From NCBI GenBank assembly GCA_030562195.1, contig JAUJPP010000012.1, positions 20,522,001-20,586,000 of the forward strand: DNA of 64,000 nucleotides, in the 5' to 3' direction. Shown here in pieces: positions 25,001 to 36,284 of the stretch. The translations under genes were made by a program, and so were the position numbers. The notes below the pieces were generated by a model, which searched no databases, was not told where the DNA came from, and saw only the letters and a list, made by a program, of their open reading frames with translations. The stretch is from Nipponacmea schrenckii (taxonomy: Eukaryota > Mollusca > Gastropoda > Lottiidae). The first letter of the stretch is position 1. Each line of letters opens with the position of its first letter.

Positions 25001-28000
25001 TTTGGAAAAACGACGTCGTTATCTCGGTATTTCAGAAAGATAAGAGACAAGGAATCTCTACGTTCATCGTTTTCATTAATGACGGACACGTCCCGACATC
25101 AGTATGTATATGCTCTTCATTAAACTACTCATTCTCGAGAACCATGTTGGCTCGGTGACATGCCTTGCTCACTTACCGGAAGGTCCAGGGTTCAATGCCC
25201 GTAAAGGTCGAGATGAACTTTCGGATTTTACAAACCAGTTTTCCCATGTAAGTGATGAAGGTCAGAGGGACTAGCATGGAAAAAGCGTCTGTTGTTCGGG
25301 TGGCACAATAAACCGAAGCCCCGTGCGCTACAGGCTGAAGATCCCCTGACAGTTGGAATCGCTAAGGCTAATGCGTTTCCCCTCTCCAGTAGAGTAGGAT
25401 TTACAACTCCATTCATCTCATTTTGATCCTTTCTCCCTTCATGTAGCTTCTATTTACTTGTCCCTCATCTTCTTCGTAAAGCTTTTCTGCGAATAGTCTG
25501 GGCGTCAAAGACTACCTTCGCGTCCTTCTGTCAAATTCCTTTCTTCCCTCTCTCCTCACTGTCTTTCCCCTTTACCGTCCTTCCATTCCCCCTCTCCACC
25601 TTTCCTTCCTTTGTCACTGTCTGGCTACCGTTCATTTCTTTGTCACGCTCCTTTCTTTGTCACGTTCCTCGTTTCGTCACGCTCATTCTCTCGTTACGCT
25701 ACTTCCATTGTCACGTTCCTTGTTTCGTCACGCTCATTCCTTTGTTACGCTACTTCCTTTGTCACGTTCCTTCCTTCGTCACGCTCATTTTATCCTCACG
25801 CTACTTCACTCAATTCTTCCTAAAACCACTCTTTAATCCGTTTAGAATATAAGCATAAGTGCTTATAAGGTTAAAAACAAATCTAACCAAACATATTCCT
25901 TCCTTTCTCTCCAGATTTACTGCAGAAGTAGTCGAACTGTGTAGGCCTTTAATTACCATTTTCATGAAGAATAAATCCAGTGGTGGTTTGGCGAAGCCGG
26001 TCAAAGCTGTTGGTGGAGCTCTTCTGGTACGGTCATTCAAAGATGGATTCCCTTATTTCATTTATTCATACAACGCATTCGATAACAATACATTCAAAAA
26101 TAAATTTTGCTTCGACAAAAGTATCAAAGTCGCATTCATTTCTATAATTACAGAAAACTGGACGAGAGGGGGTATGTAACCGGTGTCAAAATAATATTCA
26201 TATTCCCACAAATAGAATGCAATGTAAGCTGTGTAAACAAATATATTGTAAAAAGTGCTCCAGTAAGAGATTGGCGATCGTTTCTGACGGAACGAGTAAG
26301 AATCAGTTCGATATTCTTCTAACGGACTCTTTTGAGGTAAGTTCCCAATATCTGTATCCAATATACAAACGATCTTTACGCTAGCTATAGACAAAAACCC
26401 ACCCTTCGATTATTGTAGTGCTTATGGTGCCAGTTGGTATTGGTTGCGCTGAGCTAGTTACCAGAATCAGGACACGAGGATAATTAGGAGACATTTCAAA
26501 GGCACGACCTCGTCGAATTACTTTTCTATATCGGTCAATTACGATGACCATTTACATTATTCGACTGATATAGTCTGCAATTTAATGGACTCCAATTAGG
26601 TTCGGGTCTGTTACTTCTATGATGTAAAAAGAGCTAAAGTGACATTTCTGCCGGGTTTAGAAAATGTCGCTGCTGGGGATAGAATAGTTTCGGAGTTTAC
26701 GGGCTAATTCTGAGAATGAACTTTGTTTTGTTTATTTAGGAACTTCAACAGAAATATAGACATTGTGAACTCTATAGAAGCTGTTTCGAGTGTGAACACA
26801 AGGTTAGGGTATTGTTAGATCGGGCTAACTTTGATAAGGCTTTGGACTCGTTATATAAAGAAATGCATCACATACAGTTTGATATATCGGAAGCACTGAC
26901 ACAGGTTGGTTATTAATAATAATCGAAATCCAGAGACATCACTTAGAGGAATCACATATTCAGGTTTTGACGAACTTCGTCCTATACCAGGACTCCAATA
27001 TCTGCCCTTCTGTGTATAAGATGTGTTTTTAGGCTGACGGTACTGTTCCAATTTGCACTGTCCTTGAAAAATATTTCACTCATCGCCCACTGCATGGCGT
27101 CGGGCCGTCTTCATTAGCTTTGCTGAAATTGACATCTAAAAATAAAAAGACTAGAAACCCCAATGATGTTACCTTAGAAATATTAGGATGAAATGTTACT
27201 GAAGCACTGGCACGGGCGTGCATTCTAGGGTTGATTATTTGATTTCGATACAAATGCCCAAGTCTTTCAGAATGAAGCCTTTAGACGGGTTGGTTGACCA
27301 GTTTGAAATTCTCATCATTTAAATAAAAAATCGCACAATTTCTTTTCTTCCAGCAAGATGGAGGAATTAGGAGTACCAGTCTAGAAAGAGACAATGGAAT
27401 TGAGGTAAGACTTACACACACCTGGTATCGCTCCTGCACTGGGTTGTCGCCTCAGCTCATACTAAGTTCTCGGGACAGCACATAGTCAATTGGTATCTTA
27501 GGTTGCCAGTTCTTGCAGAGGGTCCACATGGCTAATATATATCGGGTTGGTCATTCTGGCACCATTTTACATCATAGTTTATATTTCTAATGGTGTTTTG
27601 GGCGTCTCACCCCAGTATTTCGTTGAGAGTATTTAGATTAGCAAATAAGACGCACAATTTAGAGAATCCACATGGCTAATTATATTTTAAGCTGCTCGCC
27701 TACCATTACAATGCGCCTTTTAGAGAGTTATCATAGCTATGCTACGGTACCTCTTCTACACATTTATAACATTGGATTTGCATATTGATATTTTCAGATG
27801 AGCGGGTGTTTAGAAATCAAAGATTTGAATGAAAGTTTTGATCTTCTTACTGAACGAGATATAATGGTAGGCCTAGATGTTTTTAATCAAAGCATTCTAC
27901 TTAACACAAGTGTTCAAAGAATCTTTAGGATCACGGATGGCTACATCATTACCAGTGCTTCTCAAACGGGATTCATATGGACCCCCAGGAGGAATTGAAA

Positions 28001-30414
28001 GTCTTGGACTTCGTTTTGACATAGTCTTATTAACCCGTATTAAACTCGGCTTCGTTTTGACAGGGTCTTATTAACCTGTATTAAACTAAGCCCACTACAC
28101 TTCGTTTTAACATGGTCTTATTAACCTGTATTAAACTAAGCCCACTACACTTCGTTTTAACATGGTCTTATTAACCCGTATTAAACTAAGACCACTACAC
28201 TTTGTTTTAACATGGTCTTATTAACCTGTATTAAACTAAGCCCACTACACTTTGTTTTAACATGGTCTTATTAACCTGTATTAAACTAAGCCCACTACAC
28301 TTTGTTTCGATATGGTCTTATTAACCCGTATTAAACTAAGACCACTACACTTTGTTTTAACATGGTCTTATTAACCTGTATTAAACTAAGCCCACTACAC
28401 TTTGTTTTAACATGGTCTTATTAACCGTATTAAACTAAGACCACTGTTAACAGGCTTCTTGTTTTAACATGGTCTTATTAACCTGTATTAAACTAAGCCC
28501 ACTACACTTTGTTTTAACATGGTCTTATTAACCCGTATTAAACTAAGCCCACTACACTTTGTTTTAACATGGTCTTATTAACCCGTATTAAACTAAGACC
28601 ACTACACTTTGTTTTAACATGGTCTTATTAACCTGTATTAAACTAAGCCCACTACACTTTGTTTTAACATGGTCTTATTAACCTGTATTAAACTAAGCCC
28701 ACTACACTTTGTTTTAACATGGTCTTATTAACCTGTATTAAACTAAGCCCACTACACTTCGTTTTGATATGGTCTTATGAACCTGTATTAAAATAAGCCT
28801 ACAATTCGTTTTGACATGGTCTTATTAACCTGTATTAAACTAAGCCCACTACACTTTGTTTTGACATGGTCTTATTAACCTGTATTAAACTAAACCCACT
28901 ACACTTTGTTTTAACATGGTCTTATTAACCTGTATTAAACTAAGCCCACTACACTTTGTTTTAACATGGTCTTATTAACCTGTATTAAACTAAGCCCACT
29001 ACACTTTGTTTTGATATGGTCTTATTAACCCGTATTAAACTAAGACCACTACATTTTGTTTTAACATGGTCTGATTAACCCGTATAAAACTAAGCCCACT
29101 ACACTTTATTTTATTATGGTCTTATTAACCCGTATTAAACTAAGACCACTACATTTTGTTTTAACATGGTCTTATTAACCCGTATAAAACTAAGCCCACT
29201 ACACTTTATTTTATTATGGTCTTATTAACCCGTATTAAACCAAGCCCACTGCAATAATAGTATTCGGAATACGGGTTTTTGATATGGTCTTATTAACCCG
29301 TATTAAACTAATACCACAGTTATGTTTTCTTTATTGCGATAACACTTTCTTGGTAGTCAGGCACCTAATCGCCAGCAATACATGTCAACCGTCTAGACCA
29401 CTCGGCAAACGGATCCTCCACAAAAATAGAAGGCAGCAGACCGATAGACTTAACTGCGGACATGCATTTTTGTGGAGGGTTAGTTGAGCGACACGATTGG
29501 GTGGCTCGTGTAGTAACCGTCTGAAAACTAAACAAAACTTTCAGGCTTTAATTTAAATCAATTTCTTGCTAAAAGTTCACTTTGGCATTTTCAATATTTC
29601 AAGGTTTAAGTAATAAGACGTAAAATTCCCTTTTTGTTTTCAATTTCTAGATGGAAGGTTCAAGAATATCGACAAATTTGATAAATAAATTCTTTGATAA
29701 GTACAAGACACTGCAACAACTGAATTCTGTTTCGAACCCGACGACACAAGCACGAACGAAGCTTATCACCAATATCAAGATGGTATGTAGGAAATATATC
29801 ATAGACATTTAGCGAAAAACAGAAATGGATGATTTTTGGATAGCGACTGACATAGTAAAAGCATCTAGTCGTTTGGATAGGACAATAAACCAAAACCCGT
29901 GTGCTACTGGCTGTGCACGTTAAAGATCCCTTGACATTTTGTAATCACAAAAAGAGTTAGATTTGACAGTGATGCAGGTCTGAGGTACTGACATAGAAAC
30001 AGTGTTTAGTTGTTCGGATAGGACAATAAGCCATGGCCCGTGTGCTACAGGCTGTACATGTTAAGACCCCCCCCCCCCCACGAGTGGAAATCGATAGAAC
30101 CACTGTCCTGACAAAATGTCCCTCTTTACAAATCTCCACTTGTAAAGAAACTAGCCAAGTAAGCGTTCACTATAGTTGTTGCCCAAAAACTTAATAAAAT
30201 AAAGATAACAAAGAAACAACTATATTTTATAAAACCAAACCTCTTGGTATTGATCTTTTCCAGGTTATCTGTACCCATTTACAGCTGGGTCATAAAGAAC
30301 CTGAAACCTAAATATTTAAAAATTCCATTCCAGGCCATGATTGACTACTACTTCGAGACCAAACCAAAAATACTGAAACCAAATTCACATATTGTGGCAA
30401 CAACTGCGATTTAA
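19035..30414 (+). CDS. FYVE zinc-finger protein with a second FYVE-like finger (12 short exons)
   Basis: Exons 19035-19049 (tentative), 22179-22296, 22946-23045, 24504-24594, 24947-25101, 25915-26026, 26154-26336, 26740-26904, 27354-27404, 27798-27866, 29651-29782 and 30334-30414 join in phase (423 residues). A FYVE finger spans residues 51-114: WEPD at 51-54, C60/C63, the PI3P-binding RRHHCR at 72-77, C79/C84/C87, RVC in variant form at 108-110 (HRVC context), and C113. A second set of four CxxC pairs (205/208, 221/224, 229/232, 273/276) has FYVE spacing but lacks WxxD and RRHHCR. The rest is helical and has no domain I know. FYVE fingers recruit proteins to PI3P on early endosomes; that role is inferred. 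The first exon has a strong Kozak context and donor but a 3.1-kb intron. If it is wrong, ATG 22203 (410 residues) is the start. ZFYVE1/DFCP1 also has two FYVE fingers, but I do not claim orthology. Confidence 0.8.
19176..19256 (+). mobile_element. SINE head fragment
   Basis: tRNA-like head only: gagccgcggtggctcggtga, then gttaaacgctttctcgttaa and gagggtccag. The body is lost. Confidence 0.6.
20385..20855. repeat. 86-bp tandem repeat, about 5 copies
   Basis: The unit contains agaattaggtccaatacaca, aggacatggttctgtctaac and atagactctttattttacat followed by gggtc. It lies in the long first intron of the FYVE gene, or upstream of that gene if the start is at 22203. The same unit forms a second array at 59815-60360. 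Confidence 0.9.
20878..20945. mobile_element. Fragment of the agctggtccttggtcaaacc family
   Basis: agaaagaaagaagaaaagaa then acaactatattttacaagga and taacaacttaggtt match the left part of the copies near 13776 and 55050. Confidence 0.5.
21040..21810. repeat. 81-bp tandem repeat, split by an inserted MITE
   Basis: Units read ttaccaaaacactacataga, gtctgaaactttcggacaat and tttttctgacaaaatagact. Three units lie before 21258 and the remainder after 21742. The gap is the element at 21262-21738. Confidence 0.85.
21262..21738. mobile_element. 477-bp TTAA-type MITE with TIRs
   Basis: The left end agggataataggcgttaga is inverted at the right end, tctaacgcctattatcccc, with about 20 bp of TIR. TTAA stands on both sides (21258-21261 and 21739-21742). 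A neighbouring uninterrupted repeat unit keeps a single TTAA at the matching place, so the duplication is real. This fits a piggyBac-type non-autonomous element. No transposase is present. Confidence 0.85.
22550..22797 (+). mobile_element. SINE body and tail
   Basis: ggagggactgacatggaaaa, agcgtctagtcgttcggatg, ggacaataaaccgaggcccc and gcacactgcatggcgctgtc are seen, ending aactcgattcatttcatttt. The tRNA head is missing. It lies in an intron of the FYVE gene. Confidence 0.85.
24109..24435. mobile_element. Foldback element (long imperfect inverted repeat)
   Basis: The left arm has atccccctacaccattcat (24134-24152), agctcagtcgccat and tgcgtgcgcattc, then gtcacgtgac. The right arm has the inverted versions: cacgtgac, gatgcgcacc, atggcgactgagcg and atgaatggtgtagggggat (24394-24412). 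The whole intronic element can fold on itself. It ends about 70 bp before the acceptor of the FYVE exon at 24504. Confidence 0.75.
25138..25420 (+). mobile_element. SINE copy, nearly full length
   Basis: A decayed head (ttggctcggtgacatgcctt), box-B-like gttcaatgcccgtaaaggtc, then gagggactagcatggaaaaa and cacaataaaccgaagccccg, and the tail tacaactccattcatctcat. It lies in an intron of the FYVE gene. Confidence 0.82.
25600..25805. repeat. 51-bp pyrimidine-rich tandem repeat
   Basis: About three to four units of tttgtcacgttcctYgtttc and gtcacgctcattcYYtYgtt followed by acgctacttcc. The unit is a multiple of three, so it yields chance open frames. It lies in an intron of the FYVE gene. Confidence 0.75.
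26452..26617 (+). mobile_element. Dispersed element copy A (inverted partner near 60864)
   Basis: Blocks ttaccagaatcaggacacga, ggataattaggagacatt, cgacctcgtcgaa and atggactccaattaggttcg recur in reverse complement at 60864-61030. It has no coding capacity. It lies in an intron of the FYVE gene. Confidence 0.7.
27990..29310. repeat. 50-bp minisatellite in a FYVE-gene intron, about 25 copies
   Basis: Unit: cactacactttgttttaaca, tggtcttattaacctgtatt, aaactaagcc. Variants alternate acctgt with acccgt and gccc with gacc. A lone unit (ggttttattaacccgtatta) also sits near 23235-23265 in another intron of the same gene. Confidence 0.92.
29840..30150 (+). mobile_element. Two SINE bodies in a row
   Basis: The first copy has gactgacatagtaaaagcat, aggacaataaaccaaaaccc and cgttaaagatccctt. 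The second has gtactgacatagaaacagtg, ggacaataagccatggcccg and tgtgctacaggctgtacatg, followed by a run of C. It lies in the last intron of the FYVE gene. Confidence 0.75.
30200..30300. mobile_element. Fragment of the agctggtccttggtcaaacc family
   Basis: aagaaacaactatattttat, aaaccaaacctcttggtatt and ccaggttatctgtacccatt followed by acagctgggt. It ends about 35 bp before the last FYVE-gene acceptor. Confidence 0.55.
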
Positions 30415-30479
30415 AAATTGAAAGAAAACCGGATTCCTATTACAGCTGTCTCGTCGGTCTCTACTACCTTTAAAACACC

Positions 30480-32010
30480 AACCTCATTAGGTGATGTCTA
30501 GTACAACAGTCGTGCAACAGTCGTACCAATCTTCATTTAGGTGATGTCAGTAGTAAAACAGTTGTACCAATCTTTAGAATACCAATAGTACAACATTGGT
30601 CCAATTTCTAGAATATCCATCCTCATTTAGGTGATGTCAGTGGTACAACAGTTGTACCAATCTTTAGAATACCAATCCTCATTAGTTGATGTCAGTAGTA
30701 CAACAGTTGTACTAATCTTTAGAATACAAATAGTACAACATTGGTCCAATTTCTAGAATATCCATCCTCATTTAGGTGATGAAAACAATAAAACAGCCGT
30801 ACCAATCTTCAGAATACCAATCCTCATTAGGTGATGTCAGTAGTACAACATTGGTCTAATCTTTAGAATACCAATCCTCATGTAGGTGATGTCAGTAGTT
30901 CAACAGTGAACCAATCTTTAGAATACCAATCCCCAGTAGTACAACATTGGTCCAATCTTTAGAATACTGATCCTCATGTAGGTAATGTCAGTAGTACAAC
31001 ATTGGTCCAATCTTTAGAATACCGATCCTCATTTAGGTAGTACAACATTGGTCCAATCTTTAGAATACATCCCTGTAGGTAATGTCAGTAGTACAACATT
31101 GGTCCAATCTTTAGAATACTGATCCTCATGTAGGTAATGTCAGTAGTACAACATTGGTCCAATCTTTAGAATACTGATCCTCATGTAGGTAATGTCAGTA
31201 GTACAACATTGGTCCAATCTTTAGAATACCGATCCTCATTTAGGTAGTACAACATTGGTCCAATCTTTAGAATACCAATTCTCATGTAGGTGATGTCAGT
31301 AGTACAACATTGGTCCAATCTTTAGAATACTGATCCTCATGTAGGTAATGTCAGTAGTACAACGTTGGTCCAATCTTTATTATAACTATCCTCATTTAGG
31401 TAGTACAACATTGGTCCAATCTTTAGAATACCAATTCTCCTGTAGGTGATGTAAGTAGTACAACATTGGTCCAATTTTTAGAATACTGATCCTCATGTAG
31501 GTAATGTCAGTAGTACAACATTGGTCCAATCTTTAGAATACCGATCCTCATTTAGGTAGTACAACATTGGTCCAATCTTTAGAATACCAATTCTCATGTA
31601 GGTGATGTCAGTAGTACACCATTGGTCCAATCTTTAGAATACTGATCCTCATGTAGGTAATGTCAGTAGTACAACATTGGTCCAATCTTTAGAATACCAA
31701 TTCTCATGTAGGTGGTGTCAGTAGTACAACATTGGTCCAATCTTTAGAATACCAATCCTCATTTAGGTGATGTCAATAGTTCAACAGTCGTACCAATCTT
31801 TAGAATACCAATCCTCATTTAGGTGATGTCAATAGTTCAACAGTCGTACCAATCTTTAGAATACCAATCCTCATTTAGGTGATGTCAATAGTTCAACATT
31901 GGTCCAATCATTAGAATACCGATCCCCATTTAGGTGATGCATGTGCTTGACAACAGGGGACCAAATTTTAGAAGAACAACCCTAATTTAGGTGATGTCAG
32001 TAGTACAGCA
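30480..32010. repeat. 55-bp minisatellite with 42-bp short units
   Basis: Unit: cctcatgtaggtaatgtcag, tagtacaacattggtccaat, ctttagaatactgat. Short units lack the gtaatgtcag part. It begins about 65 bp after the stop codon of the FYVE gene and probably overlaps its 3' UTR. Confidence 0.92.
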
Positions 32011-32454
32011 TTCGTCTTATCTTGAAAATGCTGACCCTGATTTATGTGACTGTTGTACAAAAGTAGCATAACCATTGTTTTTTATACTTCGCCATATTAT
32101 TTTACGCTCAATTCCTGAAATTGGGCGCTTTTTTGCAACTTGAATAACCGGTGTTTTTGTAACTTTAGCCAAATAGTGCTGCCAAAAAAAAAAAAAAAAC
32201 AAAAAAACAAAAAAAAACGAAAGAGCTTAAATGCTTAAAAAGCTAATGGTAATTTTGTAGCAATTTTTAAATATTTATTTTTCGACGTATTTATATTTTG
32301 TAGTATCTTTTATTTACTATCTTGTCGTTTTTTTGTGTTTTTTTTTAATGAAAAGACGATGTAATATAAATTTGGTCCGTAAAGACGATGTCACTGGACT
32401 TGAAATCAAATAAAAGAGAGTAGGATAGGGCAAGCAATCGAATTAAAAAAATAT

Positions 32455-32700
32455 TTATTTTAAAGAGATTATACAGAGGTTTTCTGTATTTCATATGTAT
32501 CAGGGTCACTGATAGCATCAAATCGCACCATTCCAATTTATTTCAATAAGACGTCTGTAGTTGCTGCAATTCTTGTTTACGAACTTTCTTGTTAGAGCTG
32601 CGTCTTTTCGGATTTGCAGAAACCACAGGCACTGGCCTGGGAATTTGAATGTCAAAAGTGACCCCGATACATAAGGTAAGACTAGAAAATCTCGCTACGA
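32455..32700. mobile_element. MITE-like element, third copy of the 5439/9471 family
   Basis: tttaaagagattatacagag, ctgatagcatcaaatcgcac and gtgaccccgatacataaggt match the 9471-9790 copy in the same order. Confidence 0.5.
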
Positions 32701-33589
32701 CACCTTTTAGGTAATTCTTAATATATTTTTCACCAAATTTATCTCGGCATGGAACTTAAAACCGCAATTTTTGTAATCTCAATTTATTTATTATATTTTT
32801 TTTTATTTTGTTGTCAATATATTTAACAATTTACTAATCAGAGTTGTCCTTCTTGTCCAAATGAATCTTTTTATTTTACTGGAATCGAAATTTCCAAGCT
32901 CTTGGTTCAAATAGGGCGACCATGTAGGTAGAACGCGGACATCGGGTCAGTTCGTCCTGGGTTCAAATAGGTAGACAGCACATCGCCCCAGAAGGAATAT
33001 GTTAATTGAAATGTCGATCTCGACAGTAGACCCCAGCCTACCGCCCCCTTCCCACACACACACACCCCCCAATGCCAACAATTTGTTCATCGAGTTCTTT
33101 GAAACTAGCTCTGCAACTGCTAGTTGTTATCCTTTTGAAAAGGTGATTTGTGTATGTCTTTCTTTCTTTCGCTCTAGGTTTGAATTCGATTGGTTTTAAA
33201 TAAACATCCTTTAGTCACTCGCTTTTATCAATTACCCGAAAATGTGCAGCTGTTCTCACAGAATGTACATTACCGTAATCTACAGATAAAGTGGCGGTTC
33301 CAGCCTCCCGAGACTTGGGCCACAAAACAGGGGAGTGGGAATGATTTCATGGGGGAAAGCTGTCAGGGTTAAGATTGGAAATGGAGAAGAGTCAAAAGTA
33401 CAAACATACCATGAAGAGTTCTTTCCCATTGCTATAGTGAAATTGCAAGAACCACAGACGTATGATTGAAGAGAAAAGTTGATTGGTAGGTGGGTTGATA
33501 GGGCGGACAGGCGGGCATCAAAACCAACAGTAGAGCAATCTCACAGTCGTACTGTATTTCAGTTGTTGGTCCTACATACATACGCTATT

Positions 33590-33872
33590 GTATACCAATC
33601 GTTGGACGTTGGACCTACATACAGACGTTACTGTATATGATTTGTTGGACCTACATACAGACACTATTGTATTCCAATTGTTGGACCTACATACAGACTC
33701 TACTATATACCAATTATTGGACGTTGGACCTACATACAGACGCTACTGTATACCAATTATTGGACCTACGTATAGACGCTACTGTATGACAATTGTTAGA
33801 TCTACGTTAAAAGGCTACTGTATACCAAGTGTTGGTCCTACGTACAGACGCTACTGTATATCAATTGTTGGT
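33590..33872. repeat. 36-bp tandem repeat, about 8 copies
   Basis: Unit: ttggacctacatacagacgc, tactgtataccaattg. It is a multiple of three, so it gives a periodic open frame with no other gene signal. Confidence 0.88.
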
Positions 33873-34062
33873 CAATCATAGTGACCATGGTATCTTTAAC
33901 GAAAGACAAGAGTTTTATAAAAAAATATCTAAGTTACTATGTAACCTACTGATAACCTTTGTAATAGAAAGTAGAAGTAGAAAGGAAAGTGGTGGTGCAC
34001 GAACGGACTGATTAAGTGTTCATTAGTCACAAGTGGGTTAATATTGGAGAACTATAGTCAGG

Positions 34063-36234
34063 ATGTTTCCGAGGAATATGTTGTTCTTGTGTTTTGGTAA
34101 GTACAGCTAGCGACACTTTTAAAGGATAATAGGTCTTAGAATGAACATAAAATTTGAAAATTTCAAACCTGGCCTATTCATGTAAATAATATTATATTAT
34201 ACCAAGTATATTATACCTGCTACAATAAATAACATAAAAAAGTAAATATCCAAAAAACTATGTAATTAGCTATAAAGATGTATTTGATTATTGAAAACCG
34301 CTTAGTAAATTAAATAAGCGTTTTTCAAAAATGTCTTAGTTTTTACAATATTTTCGTTATTGGGATAACACTTTCTTGGTATAGCACAGATTCTAATGGT
34401 TCGAAACCCGTTCGGGTCTCAACCAATTTTCAGCACCAGAATCTGTGCTATACCACGAAAGTGTTATCCCAATAACGAAAATATTGTTGCAACACCACTT
34501 TCTAAATGACATTTAAATCATCTACGACTTAGTTTTTGCTCACGCCTTACCCCTGGGATTCTTCCTCGCAGAAATTTCACTGTAACAGACTTCACCATTT
34601 ATACCGTTTTTTTCAGTGATTTTGCTGAACGTATTTCTCGGAGAATGTTGGATCATCAAGCCCGCAGCCAAGTGTCACGATTGTAACCCGACAGAATGTG
34701 CTAAAATAAGAAACACAAAAGTCTGCTATGAAACCCGCGTCAGTACTTATTGCTCGCTGTCTTGTGGATTGTGTTCGGATACAAAGCCGCTGCATAAATA
34801 TGTAGGTTGCCACGTCTCCAAAACCGAATGCGATACGATCAACCCGTATTTTTGTTACTCCAGCGTTGTTTGGAAAACGTGTCCAGATTTGTGTAACAGA
34901 CACAAGACAACGCACACTGCCACGCCAAAGCATACACCGGAAGTAACACATCATTTACATCACGCGGAGACCTCACCGGAAGCTGCTACATCGGAAGTGA
35001 CCCATTTTGTAATTCCAATGGAGACCTCACCGGAAGCTGCTACGCCGGAAGTGACCCAATTTGTAGTTTCAATGGAGACCTCACCGGAAGTGGACATCAA
35101 AACGGAAGTGGCAACAGTAAAAGAAGAGACACTTACTACCTCAGAACCAGATATCGTTACCTCTGAAGCTTTACAAGTACTCACCGATGCTATTGCAACA
35201 GGCCAATCTCTCGAACAGCTGGTGACTTCTATGGATCAGTCGACTATGGTCTCCACGAATTCACCAGTGAAAAGTAAGTTTGAAAGTAATCTTTATTATG
35301 ATAGTGTCAGGGCGATTTAACACCGATTGTGTTCTTTAGCAATGATGAAAATGGTTAAAGGGGGATAAATCTTGAATTGTTCAGACCACAATTGACTTCT
35401 AAATAACAATTTCTTTTAGGAAAGTGCCACGTCTGTGAAGATCCGTTTTGTAATTTGCATTTCGAGACGATTGTTGAGTGTCCTGAATGGCAGCCATTTT
35501 GTATGAACTACATTGAAATTAATGTCAAAGGAGAGAAGTCTCTTCAAAAAAGGTAAGACAACAAAAAGTTAGTCCCCGAACTTCCTGACTCCTGATGCAA
35601 CATTTTGGAGATTCAAACCTTCATTAAAACTTAATTGTTTCTTTTTGCAACCAAAGCTCAGCGAAAGTCAACGAGCTAGAAGAAACGTTTATTTTTAATT
35701 AGCCATTTAAGCTACGGTTAAGAGACGGTGCCTTTATGTCGTGTTTAAACCAATAAAATGGCTCTGTAGCTTCATTTTGCGTCAACGTGTAAGGCCAAAA
35801 AGGGATAATTTCGCGTACATTCAAGAGCACCATCGTTTGACACTAAATAAAGTGGCTATATTAAAAATTAAAAAAAAAAAAAAAAACAGAAAACGAAATT
35901 TTGGTTTTATTTTAAATCATCTTACAAGCAACATTTTTTTAGAATTAACAATGTCTGCTCTCATCGTAAATGAATATCAGTTTTCGGGGAAGTGTTTTTG
36001 ATACACAATTTTTGCAATTTATTTTTTTTTCATATATTAAGATGTGTAAGCGAGGTAGAGTGTGATTACAAATGGATTAACAGAACAGCTGATATATCGG
36101 AATGCTTATTGTTCGACAACAACAAAATTTATACGAAACCAATTCATTGTGAATTTTGCTGTGTGACGGACGACTGCAATCGACATACCGTCCCTACATT
36201 CAGCACTTTAAAAAAGAAACCTTCTGAAGAATAA
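34063..36234 (+). CDS. Secreted ShK-mucin-Ly6 protein A (four exons)
   Basis: Exons 34063-34096, 34617-35273, 35420-35552 and 36042-36234 join in phase (1, 1, 2) and give 338 residues. Residues 1-21 are a signal peptide split by the first intron (MFPRNMLFLCF then VILLNVFLGE). Two ShK-like Cys modules follow. The first fits C-x7-C-x8-C-x8-C-x3-C-x2-C with one extra Cys; the second lacks its last Cys. Next comes a Thr/Ser/Pro/Glu-rich stretch with about three 16-residue repeats starting METSPEAA. The last two exons make a Ly6/uPAR-like domain, from CHVCEDPFC to the diagnostic CCVTDDCN, with a sequon in INRTA. No membrane span or GPI signal follows, so it is probably secreted. Function is unknown: ShK domains occur in channel blockers and matrix proteins, and Ly6 domains in receptor ligands. 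It is a tandem paralogue of 37116-40503. Confidence 0.85.
34122..34260. mobile_element. MITE-like fragment in intron 1 of gene A
   Basis: aaaggataataggtcttaga then atgaacataaaatttgaaaa and cctgctacaataaataacat match both the gtcttagaatg family and the end of the 21262-21738 element. Confidence 0.5.
34346..34486. mobile_element. Hairpin MITE, two 49-bp arms
   Basis: The left arm 34346-34394 (caatattttcgttattggga, taacactttcttggtatagc, acagattct) is the reverse complement of 34438-34486 with one mismatch, around a loop of 43 bp. It lies in intron 1 of gene A. Half copies lie at 36718-36808 and near 29312-29350. Confidence 0.85.
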
Positions 36235-36235
36235 A
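36230..36235 (+). terminator. Poly(A) signal overlapping the stop codon of gene A
   Basis: AATAAA at 36230-36235 contains the TAA stop (36232-36234). No other AATAAA is seen in the next 200 bases, so the 3' UTR may be only about 15-30 nt long. Confidence 0.55.
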
Positions 36236-36284
36236 ATTACGTTTCACATTTTAAAAAGCGTCTGATTTGGCATTCTGTAAATGA

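Larger units (their letters stand above)
32015..34062. other. Gene-free stretch with repeats
   Basis: AT-rich sequence with a long A-rich run near 32185-32220. A MITE relative of 9471-9790 lies at about 32455-32700. No exon chain could be supported. Confidence 0.5.

Noticed and set aside
25611..25852. Two overlapping 70-codon frames
   Set aside because: Pyrimidine-rich 51-bp repeat in an intron of the FYVE gene.
28000..31995. CRISPR-like regular arrays
   Set aside because: Units are contiguous without unique spacers and lie in an animal intron or flank, so they are minisatellites.
33588..33881. 97-codon frame with a 12-residue period
   Set aside because: Product of the 36-bp tandem array; no other coding signal.
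34616..34619. Start of gene A at the in-exon ATG-like position near 34617
   Set aside because: The exon opens with an acceptor, and the upstream exon 34063-34096 supplies the rest of a proper signal peptide in phase.
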